A stretch of 5,825 nt of DNA. Source: Candidatus Hodarchaeota archaeon. Its GTDB lineage: Archaea; Asgardarchaeota; Heimdallarchaeia; Hodarchaeales; YT1-057. The notes under the pieces are model-generated. The model was given only the letters and a program-made list of their open reading frames with translations. It was not told the DNA's origin and ran no database searches. The translations under genes were made by a program, and so were the position numbers. The stretch is taken from positions 1-5,825 of the forward strand of contig JAEOTI010000811.1 in NCBI GenBank assembly GCA_016839955.1. Direction: 5' to 3'. Positions within the stretch are counted from its first letter, which is position 1, and each line of letters starts with the position of its first letter. Positions 1 through 5,423 of this stretch are shown in pieces.

Positions 1-2
1 AA

Positions 3-854
3 ATGGAGATGAGTGTTGAACTACCTGAAGTCCATATTTTCGCTACTCAAATGAATGAGCTTTTATCAGGCAAAACTATTGAAAGTTATCAACTCGAAAA
101 TTTTGAAAGACTTCAAAAAGTTGGATTTATCAATAAAGATCTTATAATTTTCGATAATTTGATTGAAAAGGAATTTATTGATATATCGTCTCGAGGATTA
201 TGTATTCGATGTAAATTAAATTCTGAAATGAATTTACTAATAGCTCCTGAGTATGGAGGGAAGATTCGTTATCATTTGAAAGAAAAAACTCTACCAAAGA
301 AATTTCATTTAAAATTAGTACTAAACGATTCATCTTTTCTGACTGTGCAATTATTAGGGATGGGATTCATATATTGCGTATTAGATTGTAATCTAGAAGA
401 AAATTATTTGTACAAAAGAGATTTTCTTAGTGGAATCTCACCATTAGAAGAAGAGTTTACTTTCGAGTATTTTACTGAAAATTTAAAGAAAAAAAACAAA
501 ATGCTAAAATCGGTGATGATAGGAAAGGAAGCAATATTACTCGGTCTTGGAAATAGTCTATTTCAAGAAATAGCATATAAAGCCAAAATACATCCTAAAA
601 GAAAAGCTTCTTCACTAAATAAAAATGATCAAGCTACATTGTATGATGCTATTCTGTTCATCATCAATAGTAGGATAAAAAAAAGAGGAAAAACTGATTT
701 TTTAGATTTATATGGGGAAAAAGGGAAGCATTCGCCATTAATTGGACCTCATTTGAAGGACAAACCTTGTTTAAATTGTAAAACAATAATAGAAAAGATA
801 CAGATTGCAGGTGGACCTACGTATTATTGTTCTTCTTGTCAAAAAATGATTTAA
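3..854 (+). CDS. Fpg/Nei (MutM)-family DNA glycosylase-like protein with variant active site
   Basis: The protein (283 aa) has the layout of formamidopyrimidine-DNA glycosylase/endonuclease VIII. It has an N-terminal ELPEV motif (residues 6-10), a beta-sandwich domain to about residue 155, an H2TH domain (about 165-230) with GLGN (181-184) and IHPKRKASSL (196-205), and a C-terminal four-Cys zinc finger (C256, C259, C276, C279). Family members excise oxidised bases using an N-terminal Pro as Schiff-base nucleophile. Here the position equivalent to that Pro is Val5, preceded by Ser4. The family Lys of the RRxK motif is replaced by Leu66, and the zinc-finger Arg by Gly271. The equivalent Glu (E6) and the H2TH Asn (N184) are kept. 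Translation may begin at base 3 or at the second ATG (base 9), which gives MSVELPE; I favour base 9, but the upstream context is cut off. The fold is confident. Base-excision activity is uncertain: it may be a specialised or inactive DNA-binding relative. Confidence 0.85.
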   Translation: MEMSVELPEVHIFATQMNELLSGKTIESYQLENFERLQKVGFINKDLIIFDNLIEKEFIDISSRGLCIRCKLNSEMNLLIAPEYGGKIRYHLKEKTLPKKFHLKLVLNDSSFLTVQLLGMGFIYCVLDCNLEENYLYKRDFLSGISPLEEEFTFEYFTENLKKKNKMLKSVMIGKEAILLGLGNSLFQEIAYKAKIHPKRKASSLNKNDQATLYDAILFIINSRIKKRGKTDFLDLYGEKGKHSPLIGPHLKDKPCLNCKTIIEKIQIAGGPTYYCSSCQKMI

Positions 855-881
855 ATTCCTCTAAAATTAATTTTCCACATT
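855..881. terminator. Convergent intergenic gap with A/T palindrome, possible shared terminator
   Basis: Only 27 bases separate two convergent stop codons. The gap holds a perfect 12-base palindrome, AAAATTAATTTT (863-874), giving an oligo-T run on each strand. Archaeal RNA polymerase commonly terminates at T-rich tracts, so this could end both transcripts. The call rests on position and composition only. Confidence 0.3.
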
Positions 882-1169
882 TTAAGTTAATAAACGGGAA
901 AATCCTGGATAAGGTTTCAAAGGTATAAGTTCAAAGGATATTAGTTTGTTTTTAACAAGAGGAAGTGAATCTAATGATTCCCTTGCATCATCTACTGTTT
1001 CGCATTCTAATATTAAAACTGCATTTGGTTTATCTGCTCGAAAATATAATTCACGAAAAATTCCTGATTCATAAAGTTCGAGGACTTTTAAGGATTCTAC
1101 TTTCAGAAATGGTTTAAAATCCTCTTCTCTTACTCCTTGTACATCTATTTCGATCGCTAGAAATTTCAT
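882..1169 (-). CDS. YCII/muconolactone isomerase-like dimeric alpha/beta-barrel protein
   Basis: This is a complete 95-aa protein beginning MKFLAIEIDVQG. It shows the beta-alpha-beta pattern of small ferredoxin-like proteins that dimerise into an alpha/beta barrel: strand (2-9), helix (about 22-36, KVESLKVLELYESGIF), strands (40-43 and 49-55, AVLILECE), helix (58-68, VDDARESLDSL), then a final strand (75-82) and PYPGF (87-91). The ELYESGIFRELYFR and VDDARESL segments resemble a widespread uncharacterised family related to YCII and muconolactone delta-isomerase domains. Some of its members carry loose annotations, so I assign no reaction. No signal peptide or membrane segment is present. It stands alone on the minus strand and converges on the glycosylase-like gene. 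Start ATG is at 1167-1169; a purine-rich GGAAGGG lies about 13 bases before it on the coding strand. Confidence 0.7.
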   Translation of the reverse strand: MKFLAIEIDVQGVREEDFKPFLKVESLKVLELYESGIFRELYFRADKPNAVLILECETVDDARESLDSLPLVKNKLISFELIPLKPYPGFSRLLT

Positions 1170-1215
1170 TCTGTTGTCAACCCTTCCTTCAATAATAAAG
1201 ATGGATTATCAATTG

Positions 1216-1228
1216 TGATTTTAAAAGG
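1216..1228 (-). promoter_or_regulatory. Possible TATA-type promoter of the small barrel-protein gene
   Basis: On the minus strand this reads CCTTTTAAAATCA, an A/T-rich TATA-like box about 50 bases before the ATG at 1169. With archaeal spacing, transcription would begin near 1196 and leave a leader of about 25 bases. The background is AT-rich, so chance matches are likely. Confidence 0.22.
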
Positions 1229-1407
1229 ATCAAATTTTTCAATAATTTAAAAGGAACTGGAATTTCGAACTTCAAACTTACTCAATTACATATTTTCTTG
1301 AATACTGAATCTGTAGTAAGTTGGGAAAGTACATCCATTTGAGTAGTTGCTGTTAAAATAAATAATCTTGAAATACATCCATCCTTAAAAATAGAAAAGA
1401 AGCAGGT

Positions 1408-1848
1408 TTGAAATTAGTACAAAAAAACAGTTTCAATGAGTACTTAGAAAATAGGATTTGTCTAAATGAATTTAGAGTTGCAATTGACAAAATCATAAAT
1501 GGGATTCTCATCCTTCTTCCAATTATTATTTTATTTATCCTACTTATTTGGGTTAATAAAAATAAACCTGGTGTTTTCAAAACTCCAGGGTTTTTTTGCT
1601 CCTTTATTTTTCTGCTAACTATCTCAATCTGTCTTGCATTTCTCATTTGGGTGGGATTTTCACAGATCGCTACTTGGGAATATATAGCTGGTACTGATCG
1701 AGATCCATGAGATGCTCTTGAAACAGCTGAATATGCAAAGCCTATAATTTCTTTGTTCATAGGAATTTATTTTATCTTTATGCTTTTACTATATGGATTG
1801 TTTTTAATTCAAGTTTTTCGTAAATCTTCCAAGGAAACTTCATTCTAA
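1408..1848 (+). pseudogene. Three-helix membrane protein gene interrupted by an in-frame TGA
   Basis: A TTG (1408) opens a frame encoding 100 residues, stopped by TGA at 1708-1710. The same frame then continues for 45 codons (DALETAEYAKPIISLF to SSKETSF) to a TAA at 1846-1848. The first part has two hydrophobic helices (about 29-49 and 62-83) and the continuation has a third (about 112-137), bounded by charged residues (AEYAK before, FRKSSKE after). A single 146-residue three-helix protein is therefore the simplest reading. A CGA-to-TGA change (Arg between DRDP and DALE) would explain it. TGA is an ordinary stop elsewhere in the window (vapB-like and TPR genes), so the code is not reassigned. 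I do not recognise the family. The TTG start is tentative, as no ATG is available before the upstream in-frame TGA at 1369. The alternatives are an assembly error or recoding. Confidence 0.5.
1564..1597 (+). terminator. Terminator-like hairpin plus T-tract inside the membrane-protein gene
   Basis: AAACCTGG (1564-1571) pairs with CCAGGGTTT (1585-1593) with one bulged G. The interior GTTTTCAAAAC (1573-1583) is itself self-complementary, and seven T residues follow (1591-1597). This is the classic form of an intrinsic terminator. It lies in the coding frame, where it encodes KPGVFKTPGFF between the first two membrane helices. It could attenuate the transcript, be an invading element, or be chance. 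Confidence 0.4.
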
Positions 1849-1937
1849 ATCATTAAATATTCAGTATTGGACGCATATAGAGATATTTAGGATTATTTAA
1901 GTTGATTCGTTGACTGAGATGAAGAAAGAAACCTGTC

Positions 1938-1985
1938 AAAATTATCAAATTCACATTAACTCTAGAGTTTATTTTGATAATTTTT
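1938..1985 (+). terminator. Nested inverted repeat, possible terminator after the membrane gene
   Basis: AAAATTATCAAA (1938-1949) and its exact complement TTTGATAATTTT (1973-1984) form a 12-bp stem. The 23-base loop contains a second perfect palindrome, AACTCTAGAGTT (1958-1969). The 3' arm ends in T-rich sequence. It lies 90 bases after the membrane-gene stop and about 120 bases before the solenoid gene, so termination or a regulatory structure are both possible. The rest of 1849-2106 shows no convincing gene. Confidence 0.4.
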
Positions 1986-2057
1986 CAGTTTATTGTTGTT
2001 TCTAGAAAATTAACAATGTTATCTATTTATTTTACATAAATTCAATAAGTGTACTTG

Positions 2058-2069
2058 CATTATAATTTA
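2058..2069 (+). promoter_or_regulatory. Possible TATA box of the solenoid-protein gene
   Basis: TTATAATTT (2060-2068) lies about 40 bases before the ATG at 2107. With archaeal spacing the start site would be near 2090, leaving a short leader. No Shine-Dalgarno sequence is visible before the ATG; the leader is almost all A/T (AATAATTAAAAAATAATAAA). Confidence 0.3.
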
Positions 2070-2106
2070 CAAAGAACAAAATTTAGAATAATTAAAAAAT
2101 AATAAA

Positions 2107-2874
2107 ATGTTGAAAGAAAAAATGGATTTTCATGGCCCCTTATCCCTTGATGATGATTATAATAATGAAGAAGGAGACATTTCATGCCACGGACCTTTTT
2201 CTGCAAACGGAAGTATAAATGCTCGTAGTGTTAGTATCCACGGACCAAGCAGAGTACGAGGTAGCTTGAATTCTGAAATAATACGTATACATGGACCTTT
2301 ATCGTGTGATGGCGATCTAATTGGAAAAGAGGTAAACATCCATGGTCCCTTAAGTGTAGATAAGAGTACCGAGGTAGAGGAACTCGATGTCCATGGTCCT
2401 TGGTCTAATGAAGGACATGCAAAGATTTCCACTGGTGAAATTCATGGACCCCTAAAAATCCGTGATAATCTAATTGTAGAAAAAAGTCTTTCAATTCAAG
2501 GTCCCCTAAAATCTACTGGAGAAATTGAAGCGGGAGGATCGCTTGCTATTCTTGGTCCTCTCACTGCAAAGAACGTTAAAGGAGAAACTATAGAAATCAA
2601 TGGACCCATCAAAATTGACAATTCTCTAGTTGCTTTAAAAGAAATTATAATCGAGGTATCTTCAAGAAGATATGATACAGATCCTTTCCGAGTAAATTTA
2701 ATCAAGGCACCCAAAGTAATTCTTAGAACAGATGGTTGGAAAAAAGATTTGGTAAAAACTTCAGTTCAAATTGAAGCTGACGAACTAATCCTTGATGGAA
2801 TAATACACACAGGCTCAATTAAAGCCAAAGATATCATATTGGAGAATAATGCTCAGCATGAACCTGAAAATTAG
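2107..2874 (+). CDS. Bactofilin-like beta-solenoid (polymer-forming) protein with His-Gly-Pro repeats
   Basis: A complete 255-aa protein built of short repeats centred on [I/V]-H-G-P-[L/x]. The Gly of the ten Gly-Pro turns falls at residues 10, 29, 46, 63, 80, 97, 114, 132, 150 and 166, so the period is 17 for five successive steps and 16-19 for the rest. The first seven turns carry His before Gly-Pro (H9, H28, H45, H62, H79, H96, H113); the last three carry Gln, Leu and Asn. Alternating hydrophobic residues between turns indicate one coil of a beta-helix per repeat. This resembles polymer-forming cytoskeletal (bactofilin) proteins, whose coils have about this length and which self-assemble into filaments. 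Residues about 172-255 lack the Gly-Pro turns but remain strand-rich (IIIEVSS, KVILRTDG, DELILDGII). No signal peptide or membrane helix is seen, so it is probably cytoplasmic. Bactofilin membership is an inference from repeat style; the exact family is not recognised. Confidence 0.7.
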   Translation: MLKEKMDFHGPLSLDDDYNNEEGDISCHGPFSANGSINARSVSIHGPSRVRGSLNSEIIRIHGPLSCDGDLIGKEVNIHGPLSVDKSTEVEELDVHGPWSNEGHAKISTGEIHGPLKIRDNLIVEKSLSIQGPLKSTGEIEAGGSLAILGPLTAKNVKGETIEINGPIKIDNSLVALKEIIIEVSSRRYDTDPFRVNLIKAPKVILRTDGWKKDLVKTSVQIEADELILDGIIHTGSIKAKDIILENNAQHEPEN

Positions 2875-2896
2875 TTTCATTCAATAAATGGGGGAG

Positions 2897-2914
2897 TTTT
2901 CTTTCTTCTGAAGA
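2897..2914 (+). terminator. T-rich 3' end of the solenoid gene
   Basis: A pyrimidine-rich tract, TTTTCTTTCTTCT (2897-2909), begins 23 bases after the stop codon and ends in a small inverted repeat TCTTC-T-GAAGA (2904-2914). This fits archaeal oligo-T termination but is weak evidence on its own. Confidence 0.25.
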
Positions 2915-2950
2915 ATAAAATCCAAAAGCTGTTCATTTTTAGGTAAAATC

Positions 2951-3008
2951 GTTAAACTATTCTTAAACTATTGCTTTACTTAAAATCTAAGATTTTTAAT
3001 AGTTTAAC
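2951..3008 (+). repeat. Repeat cluster TTAAACTATT (two direct, one inverted), possible operator
   Basis: GTTAAACTATT (2951-2961) and its exact complement AATAGTTTAAC (2998-3008) form an 11-bp inverted repeat. A second direct copy of TTAAACTATT (2963-2972) follows the first with an 11-base period, close to one helical turn. A small hairpin, AAAATC-TAA-GATTTT (2982-2996), sits between the arms. The cluster ends about 20 bases before a TATA-like box of the toxin-antitoxin operon. AbrB-type antitoxins usually repress their own operon by binding such repeats, so an operator role is plausible. A terminator for the preceding gene is the alternative. Confidence 0.45.
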
Positions 3009-3023
3009 ATTATATCGATCTAC

Positions 3024-3039
3024 CAGAAAATTTTATAAT
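3024..3039 (+). promoter_or_regulatory. BRE/TATA-like promoter of the toxin-antitoxin operon
   Basis: CAGAAAA (3024-3030) followed by TTTTATAAT (3031-3039) resembles an archaeal BRE plus TATA box. A start site about 26 bases on (near 3061) would leave a leader of about 11 bases before the ATG at 3072. A second A/T box, TTTATAAATA (3048-3057), is too close to the ATG unless the start is internal. Confidence 0.4.
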
Positions 3040-3071
3040 GGCCAGAATTTATAAATACTAACAGAAGAAAA

Positions 3072-3314
3072 ATGACTCTTGAAGATGAGGGAAAAGTAGG
3101 CTCAAAGGGTGAATTATTTCCATCCAAAAAAATTAGAACGGCAGTAGGCTTTTCAAAAAATCAACGAATTAAATATTCTGTAATTAAAGGACGATTAATT
3201 GTTGAATTGATACCTGATCCCATTGAACTATTCTCTCGACCCCCAAAAGTAACAACAACTCTTAAAGAACTGAAAAATGACCGAAAAAAGCTTTCAAAGG
3301 AGTTAGAGAGTTGA
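3072..3314 (+). CDS. vapB: AbrB/SpoVT-type antitoxin (VapB-like)
   Basis: An 80-aa protein whose first 50 residues form a swapped-hairpin AbrB DNA-binding domain. Gly-Ser-Lys-Gly-Glu (10-14) leads into LFPSKKIRTAVGFSKNQRI (15-33) and a closing strand, KGRLIVELIPD (39-49). This matches the usual AbrB pattern of G-x-[IV]-x-[IL]-P-x-x-[IL]-R followed by G-D-x-[IV]. Residues 51-62 are a Pro-containing linker, and 63-79 (LKELKNDRKKLSKELES) form a charged helix of the kind that wraps and blocks a PIN toxin. It is the first gene of a two-gene operon: its TGA (3312-3314) overlaps the TTG start of the toxin by 4 bases, so the two are probably translationally coupled. It likely represses its own promoter together with the toxin. 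Family and role are well supported by sequence and context; the symbol is by family. Confidence 0.82.
   Translation: MTLEDEGKVGSKGELFPSKKIRTAVGFSKNQRIKYSVIKGRLIVELIPDPIELFSRPPKVTTTLKELKNDRKKLSKELES
3296..3302 (+). promoter_or_regulatory. Ribosome binding site of the PIN toxin
   Basis: AAAGGAG lies inside the end of the antitoxin gene, 8 bases before the TTG at 3311. It is a good Shine-Dalgarno match at normal spacing. It supports TTG as the toxin start and coupling to antitoxin translation. Confidence 0.6.
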
Positions 3315-3775
3315 AGATTTTTCTTGACTCTACTTACTTTTTTCCATTAATTGGAGTTACTGAGACCTCAATTGACCAGCAATTTTTACCTAAACTTGTA
3401 AAAAATAATCAATTCCAAGTTTTGTACTCTTCAATAACATTATTTGAAATATCAGCTAAAGGAGCGAAATTAATCCAAAGTGGTGAGATAACAGAACCTG
3501 ATGTGGTAAATGGATTGAATTCACTTCAATATTGGAGAGAAGTATTTGCTGTAGACCCTTGGTCAGGGGAAATTCAACGTTTATCTTTCTTTTTTCGAAG
3601 ATCTCACCCAGATTTTATTGACTGCTTGATTTTAGCGAGTGCTATTCTTGAGTCTGAAAAATTTGTTTGTGAAGATGAAAAAATACATGAATTAGTAGAA
3701 ATCACGTGGAAGAAAATTATTTTAGATTGTAATGCGAATTTTGAAATATATAATTCTTCAGAGATTAAGCTTTAA
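3311..3775 (+). CDS. vapC: PIN-domain ribonuclease toxin (VapC-like)
   Basis: A 154-aa PIN-domain protein. The conserved acids that hold the catalytic metal ions are visible: D6 in KIFLDST, E46 in SSITLFEIS, D104 in DFIDCLILASAI (with D101 close by), and D122 in FVCEDEKI, followed by the usual helix. Toxins of this family cleave RNA, often tRNA or rRNA, when their antitoxin is degraded; the target here cannot be told. The TTG start is fixed by the preceding AAAGGAG, by the 4-base overlap with the antitoxin stop, and because the hydrophobic first strand begins immediately (MKIFLDS). It is somewhat longer than the commonest PIN toxins (about 130 aa), with an extra C-terminal strand-like segment (WKKIILDCNANFEIYN). 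All catalytic acids are intact, so it is probably functional. Confidence 0.85.
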   Translation: MKIFLDSTYFFPLIGVTETSIDQQFLPKLVKNNQFQVLYSSITLFEISAKGAKLIQSGEITEPDVVNGLNSLQYWREVFAVDPWSGEIQRLSFFFRRSHPDFIDCLILASAILESEKFVCEDEKIHELVEITWKKIILDCNANFEIYNSSEIKL

Positions 3776-3912
3776 AATTTACAATAACGGAGTGATGGTA
3801 CCAATTATTCGTAATGTACAAAGAAAATGAGTATATGAACGGTAAATTTTAGATTATAAGTAGTAAAATGTTAGATTCTATTGAATTTGCTCAAAATAAT
3901 CATATTGACTAT
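3776..3912. other. Convergent intergenic region with no gene seen
   Basis: This 137-base AT-rich gap separates the toxin stop from the TPR-gene stop on the other strand. I see no RNA gene, strong hairpin or believable small ORF in it. It presumably holds the 3' ends of both transcripts. Confidence 0.5.
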
Positions 3913-5313
3913 TCAGGATGAGTCTTTGGTTTCCACTAACTTCTGTGCATCCTGGAAGTATGAAATCATCTCTTTTAGTTGCAAATGCTCGTATACTTCA
4001 GGTGAAAAATCCATAAAGCGTTGTAGAACATCAGTTTGTTCGTGAAGCTGCTTTAGCTCGTAACGGGCTTTTTTGGCCACTGAGCATATTCCGCGTTCTT
4101 CAGCTAAGAGTTCAGCTAATTTAAATTGTTGAATGGCCCCTGGAAGGTCAAAAACCGCTCGTTTCAATAATCCCTGGATTAAGATGGTCTCAGCATAAGA
4201 ACCGTGAAGCCGCTCCCGTTTACTATGATCTTCGAGATCCTGTAGTAAAGTTTCAACAGTTGCTTTGTGACCGGCTTTAAGATCTGGATTGGTGCTTAAA
4301 AGATACATTTGGAGATGGATCTGAACAAGCAATTGAATGGCTTCTACTTGTAGTTCGAAATGGGGAATTTGAATTGCAAGATCCTTTGCCTGGGAAGCTG
4401 AAGTTAATGCCTTTGGGAAATCCAATTCTGTCAACTTTAAGAGACAAACTGCTAAGAGATGCCGTAGTTCTACTTCTGGTATCTCCGATGTCCGGGCAAG
4501 ATGAACTAACTTCTTAGCTTTTTCTTTAGCTTTAGTAAGGACATTTTTTGCCACTAGAACCCTTACTAACTGAAGAAGGGAGTCAGCGATGTTAATTGGA
4601 ACCCCTGTTTCTTCGAACAGGACTAGGCTACGTTGAAAAACCTTTTCGGCTCGATCTAGCTTTCCACATTTAAAATAGACAATACCTAAGTTATTTAAGG
4701 ATACAGCAATGTCACGTGGGTTACCAAGTGGCTCTCTTAGAGCAATACTCCGCTCGTAGAATTCTTGTGCCCGATTTAGTTCACCACGTTGTAAGCAAAC
4801 ACTTCCCAAATTATTCAAAGACACAGCAATATCGCGTGGGTTACCAAGTGACTCCTTTGAAGTAAGACTCTGCTGTAAGTATTTTTCAGCCTTGTCTAAA
4901 GCGCCACGATTCCAATAAATAGCACCTAGACTGTTCAAGGATTCAGCGACATCTTGAGGATTGCTAAGTTGTTCTCTGAATTTGAGACTTTTTTGAAAAA
5001 ATTTCTCAGCTTGGTCTAGTTTTCCACGAAAAAAATAGATACTTCCTAAATTATTCAGAGCGTCTCCTTGACCTAAGCAATTTAAAGGTTCCTTGTCTGC
5101 CAGTTGCAGGGCTTCATATGCACATGTCTCCGCTTCAGAATATTGCCCTAACCTCCATAAACATTGGCTTTGCTCATTAAGAGTTGCAATCCGCTCATCC
5201 CGTTGACGAATCGTCAGCTGTCCAAGAAAAGGGGTCAATTGAGAAAGAGCTTCCGTAAATTTGCCTTCCTTACGGAGTGCACGGGCTTCTTCAACGACCC
5301 TTGGTAGTGACAT
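3913..5313 (-). CDS. TPR-repeat protein (Asgard-type, about 466 aa)
   Basis: A soluble helical-repeat scaffold. With the start at 5313 (MSLPRVVEEARALRKEGKF), residues 6-80 form two divergent TPR hairpins (EALSQL, GQYSEAETCAYEALQLAD). Four regular 40-residue repeats follow (about 84-243), each with SLNNLG-x-[VI]-Y, RGxLDxAEKxFQxSL and a GNPRDIA-type loop. The C-terminal 220 residues are more divergent helices, ending with FDLPGAIQQFKLAELLAEERG, a signature I associate with TPR families of Asgard archaea. TPR arrays bind peptides or partner proteins; no enzymatic domain is visible. The frame stays open to 5418, but I reject the extra 35 residues: their DNA is AT-rich unlike the gene, they are not TPR-like, and they cover the probable terminator of the upstream gene. 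An AAAGGAT lies about 12 bases before the chosen ATG. The gene is GC-richer than its neighbours. The partner is unknown. Confidence 0.85.
   Translation of the reverse strand: MSLPRVVEEARALRKEGKFTEALSQLTPFLGQLTIRQRDERIATLNEQSQCLWRLGQYSEAETCAYEALQLADKEPLNCLGQGDALNNLGSIYFFRGKLDQAEKFFQKSLKFREQLSNPQDVAESLNSLGAIYWNRGALDKAEKYLQQSLTSKESLGNPRDIAVSLNNLGSVCLQRGELNRAQEFYERSIALREPLGNPRDIAVSLNNLGIVYFKCGKLDRAEKVFQRSLVLFEETGVPINIADSLLQLVRVLVAKNVLTKAKEKAKKLVHLARTSEIPEVELRHLLAVCLLKLTELDFPKALTSASQAKDLAIQIPHFELQVEAIQLLVQIHLQMYLLSTNPDLKAGHKATVETLLQDLEDHSKRERLHGSYAETILIQGLLKRAVFDLPGAIQQFKLAELLAEERGICSVAKKARYELKQLHEQTDVLQRFMDFSPEVYEHLQLKEMISYFQDAQKLVETKDSS
4585..5064 (-). repeat. Four tandem 120-bp TPR coding repeats
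   Basis: Four in-phase 40-codon units make up the central TPR block. The protein loop GNPRDIAVSLNNLG occurs twice. The matching DNA, CGTGGGTTACCAAGTG on the plus strand, is identical at 4715-4730 and 4835-4850, exactly 120 bases apart. The unit at about 4955 has diverged in the same place. This suggests recent internal duplication of the third and fourth units. Confidence 0.7.
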
Positions 5314-5341
5314 AGTCTTGACAAATCCTTTAAGGTAAAAG

Positions 5342-5352
5342 CATAATATTAG
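5342..5352 (-). promoter_or_regulatory. Possible TATA box of the TPR gene
   Basis: On the minus strand this reads TAATATTATGC, an A/T-rich box about 34 bases before the ATG at 5313. It would give a leader of roughly 8 bases and supports the shorter start. AT-rich background makes this tentative. Confidence 0.28.
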
Positions 5353-5378
5353 AAAGCGTTTTGTCCTTGATTTATCCC

Positions 5379-5385
5379 AAAAAAA
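5379..5385 (-). terminator. Oligo-T terminator of the small antitoxin-like gene
   Basis: Seven consecutive T residues on the minus strand, about 40 bases after the stop codon at 5424. It fits archaeal T-tract termination and separates this small gene from the TPR gene. Confidence 0.35.
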
Positions 5386-5423
5386 TAGAAAATTTAAACA
5401 ATTAGGAGATGTTTCCATCCCAT

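Noticed and set aside
1331..1384. Short direct repeat TACATCCAT at about 1330 and 1374
   Set aside because: Nine bases in AT-rich sequence with no other supporting structure; likely chance.
1353..1760. 135-codon open frame on the minus strand across the membrane gene
   Set aside because: It lies opposite the hydrophobic plus-strand frame, lacks recognisable domain features, and its PGVLKTPG segment is simply the other face of the near-palindromic hairpin.
1408..1848. Genome-wide reading of TGA as an amino acid
   Set aside because: The antitoxin gene and the TPR gene both end naturally at TGA, so the standard code applies.
1919..2005. 28-codon ATG frame (MKKETCQNYQIH...)
   Set aside because: It runs straight through the nested inverted repeat, has no ribosome binding site, and shows no protein-like pattern.
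2157..2432. 91-codon minus-strand frame opposite the solenoid gene
   Set aside because: Its repeated KGPW and LGPW motifs are the reverse reading of the HGP coding repeats; the plus-strand product has a clear structural period.
2496..2714. 72-codon minus-strand frame opposite the solenoid gene
   Set aside because: Shadow of the plus-strand repeats, with no features of its own.
2951..3008. CRISPR-like repeat arrangement
   Set aside because: The repeated unit is only 10 bases with 11-base or inverted spacing and no spacers; an operator or terminator explains it better.
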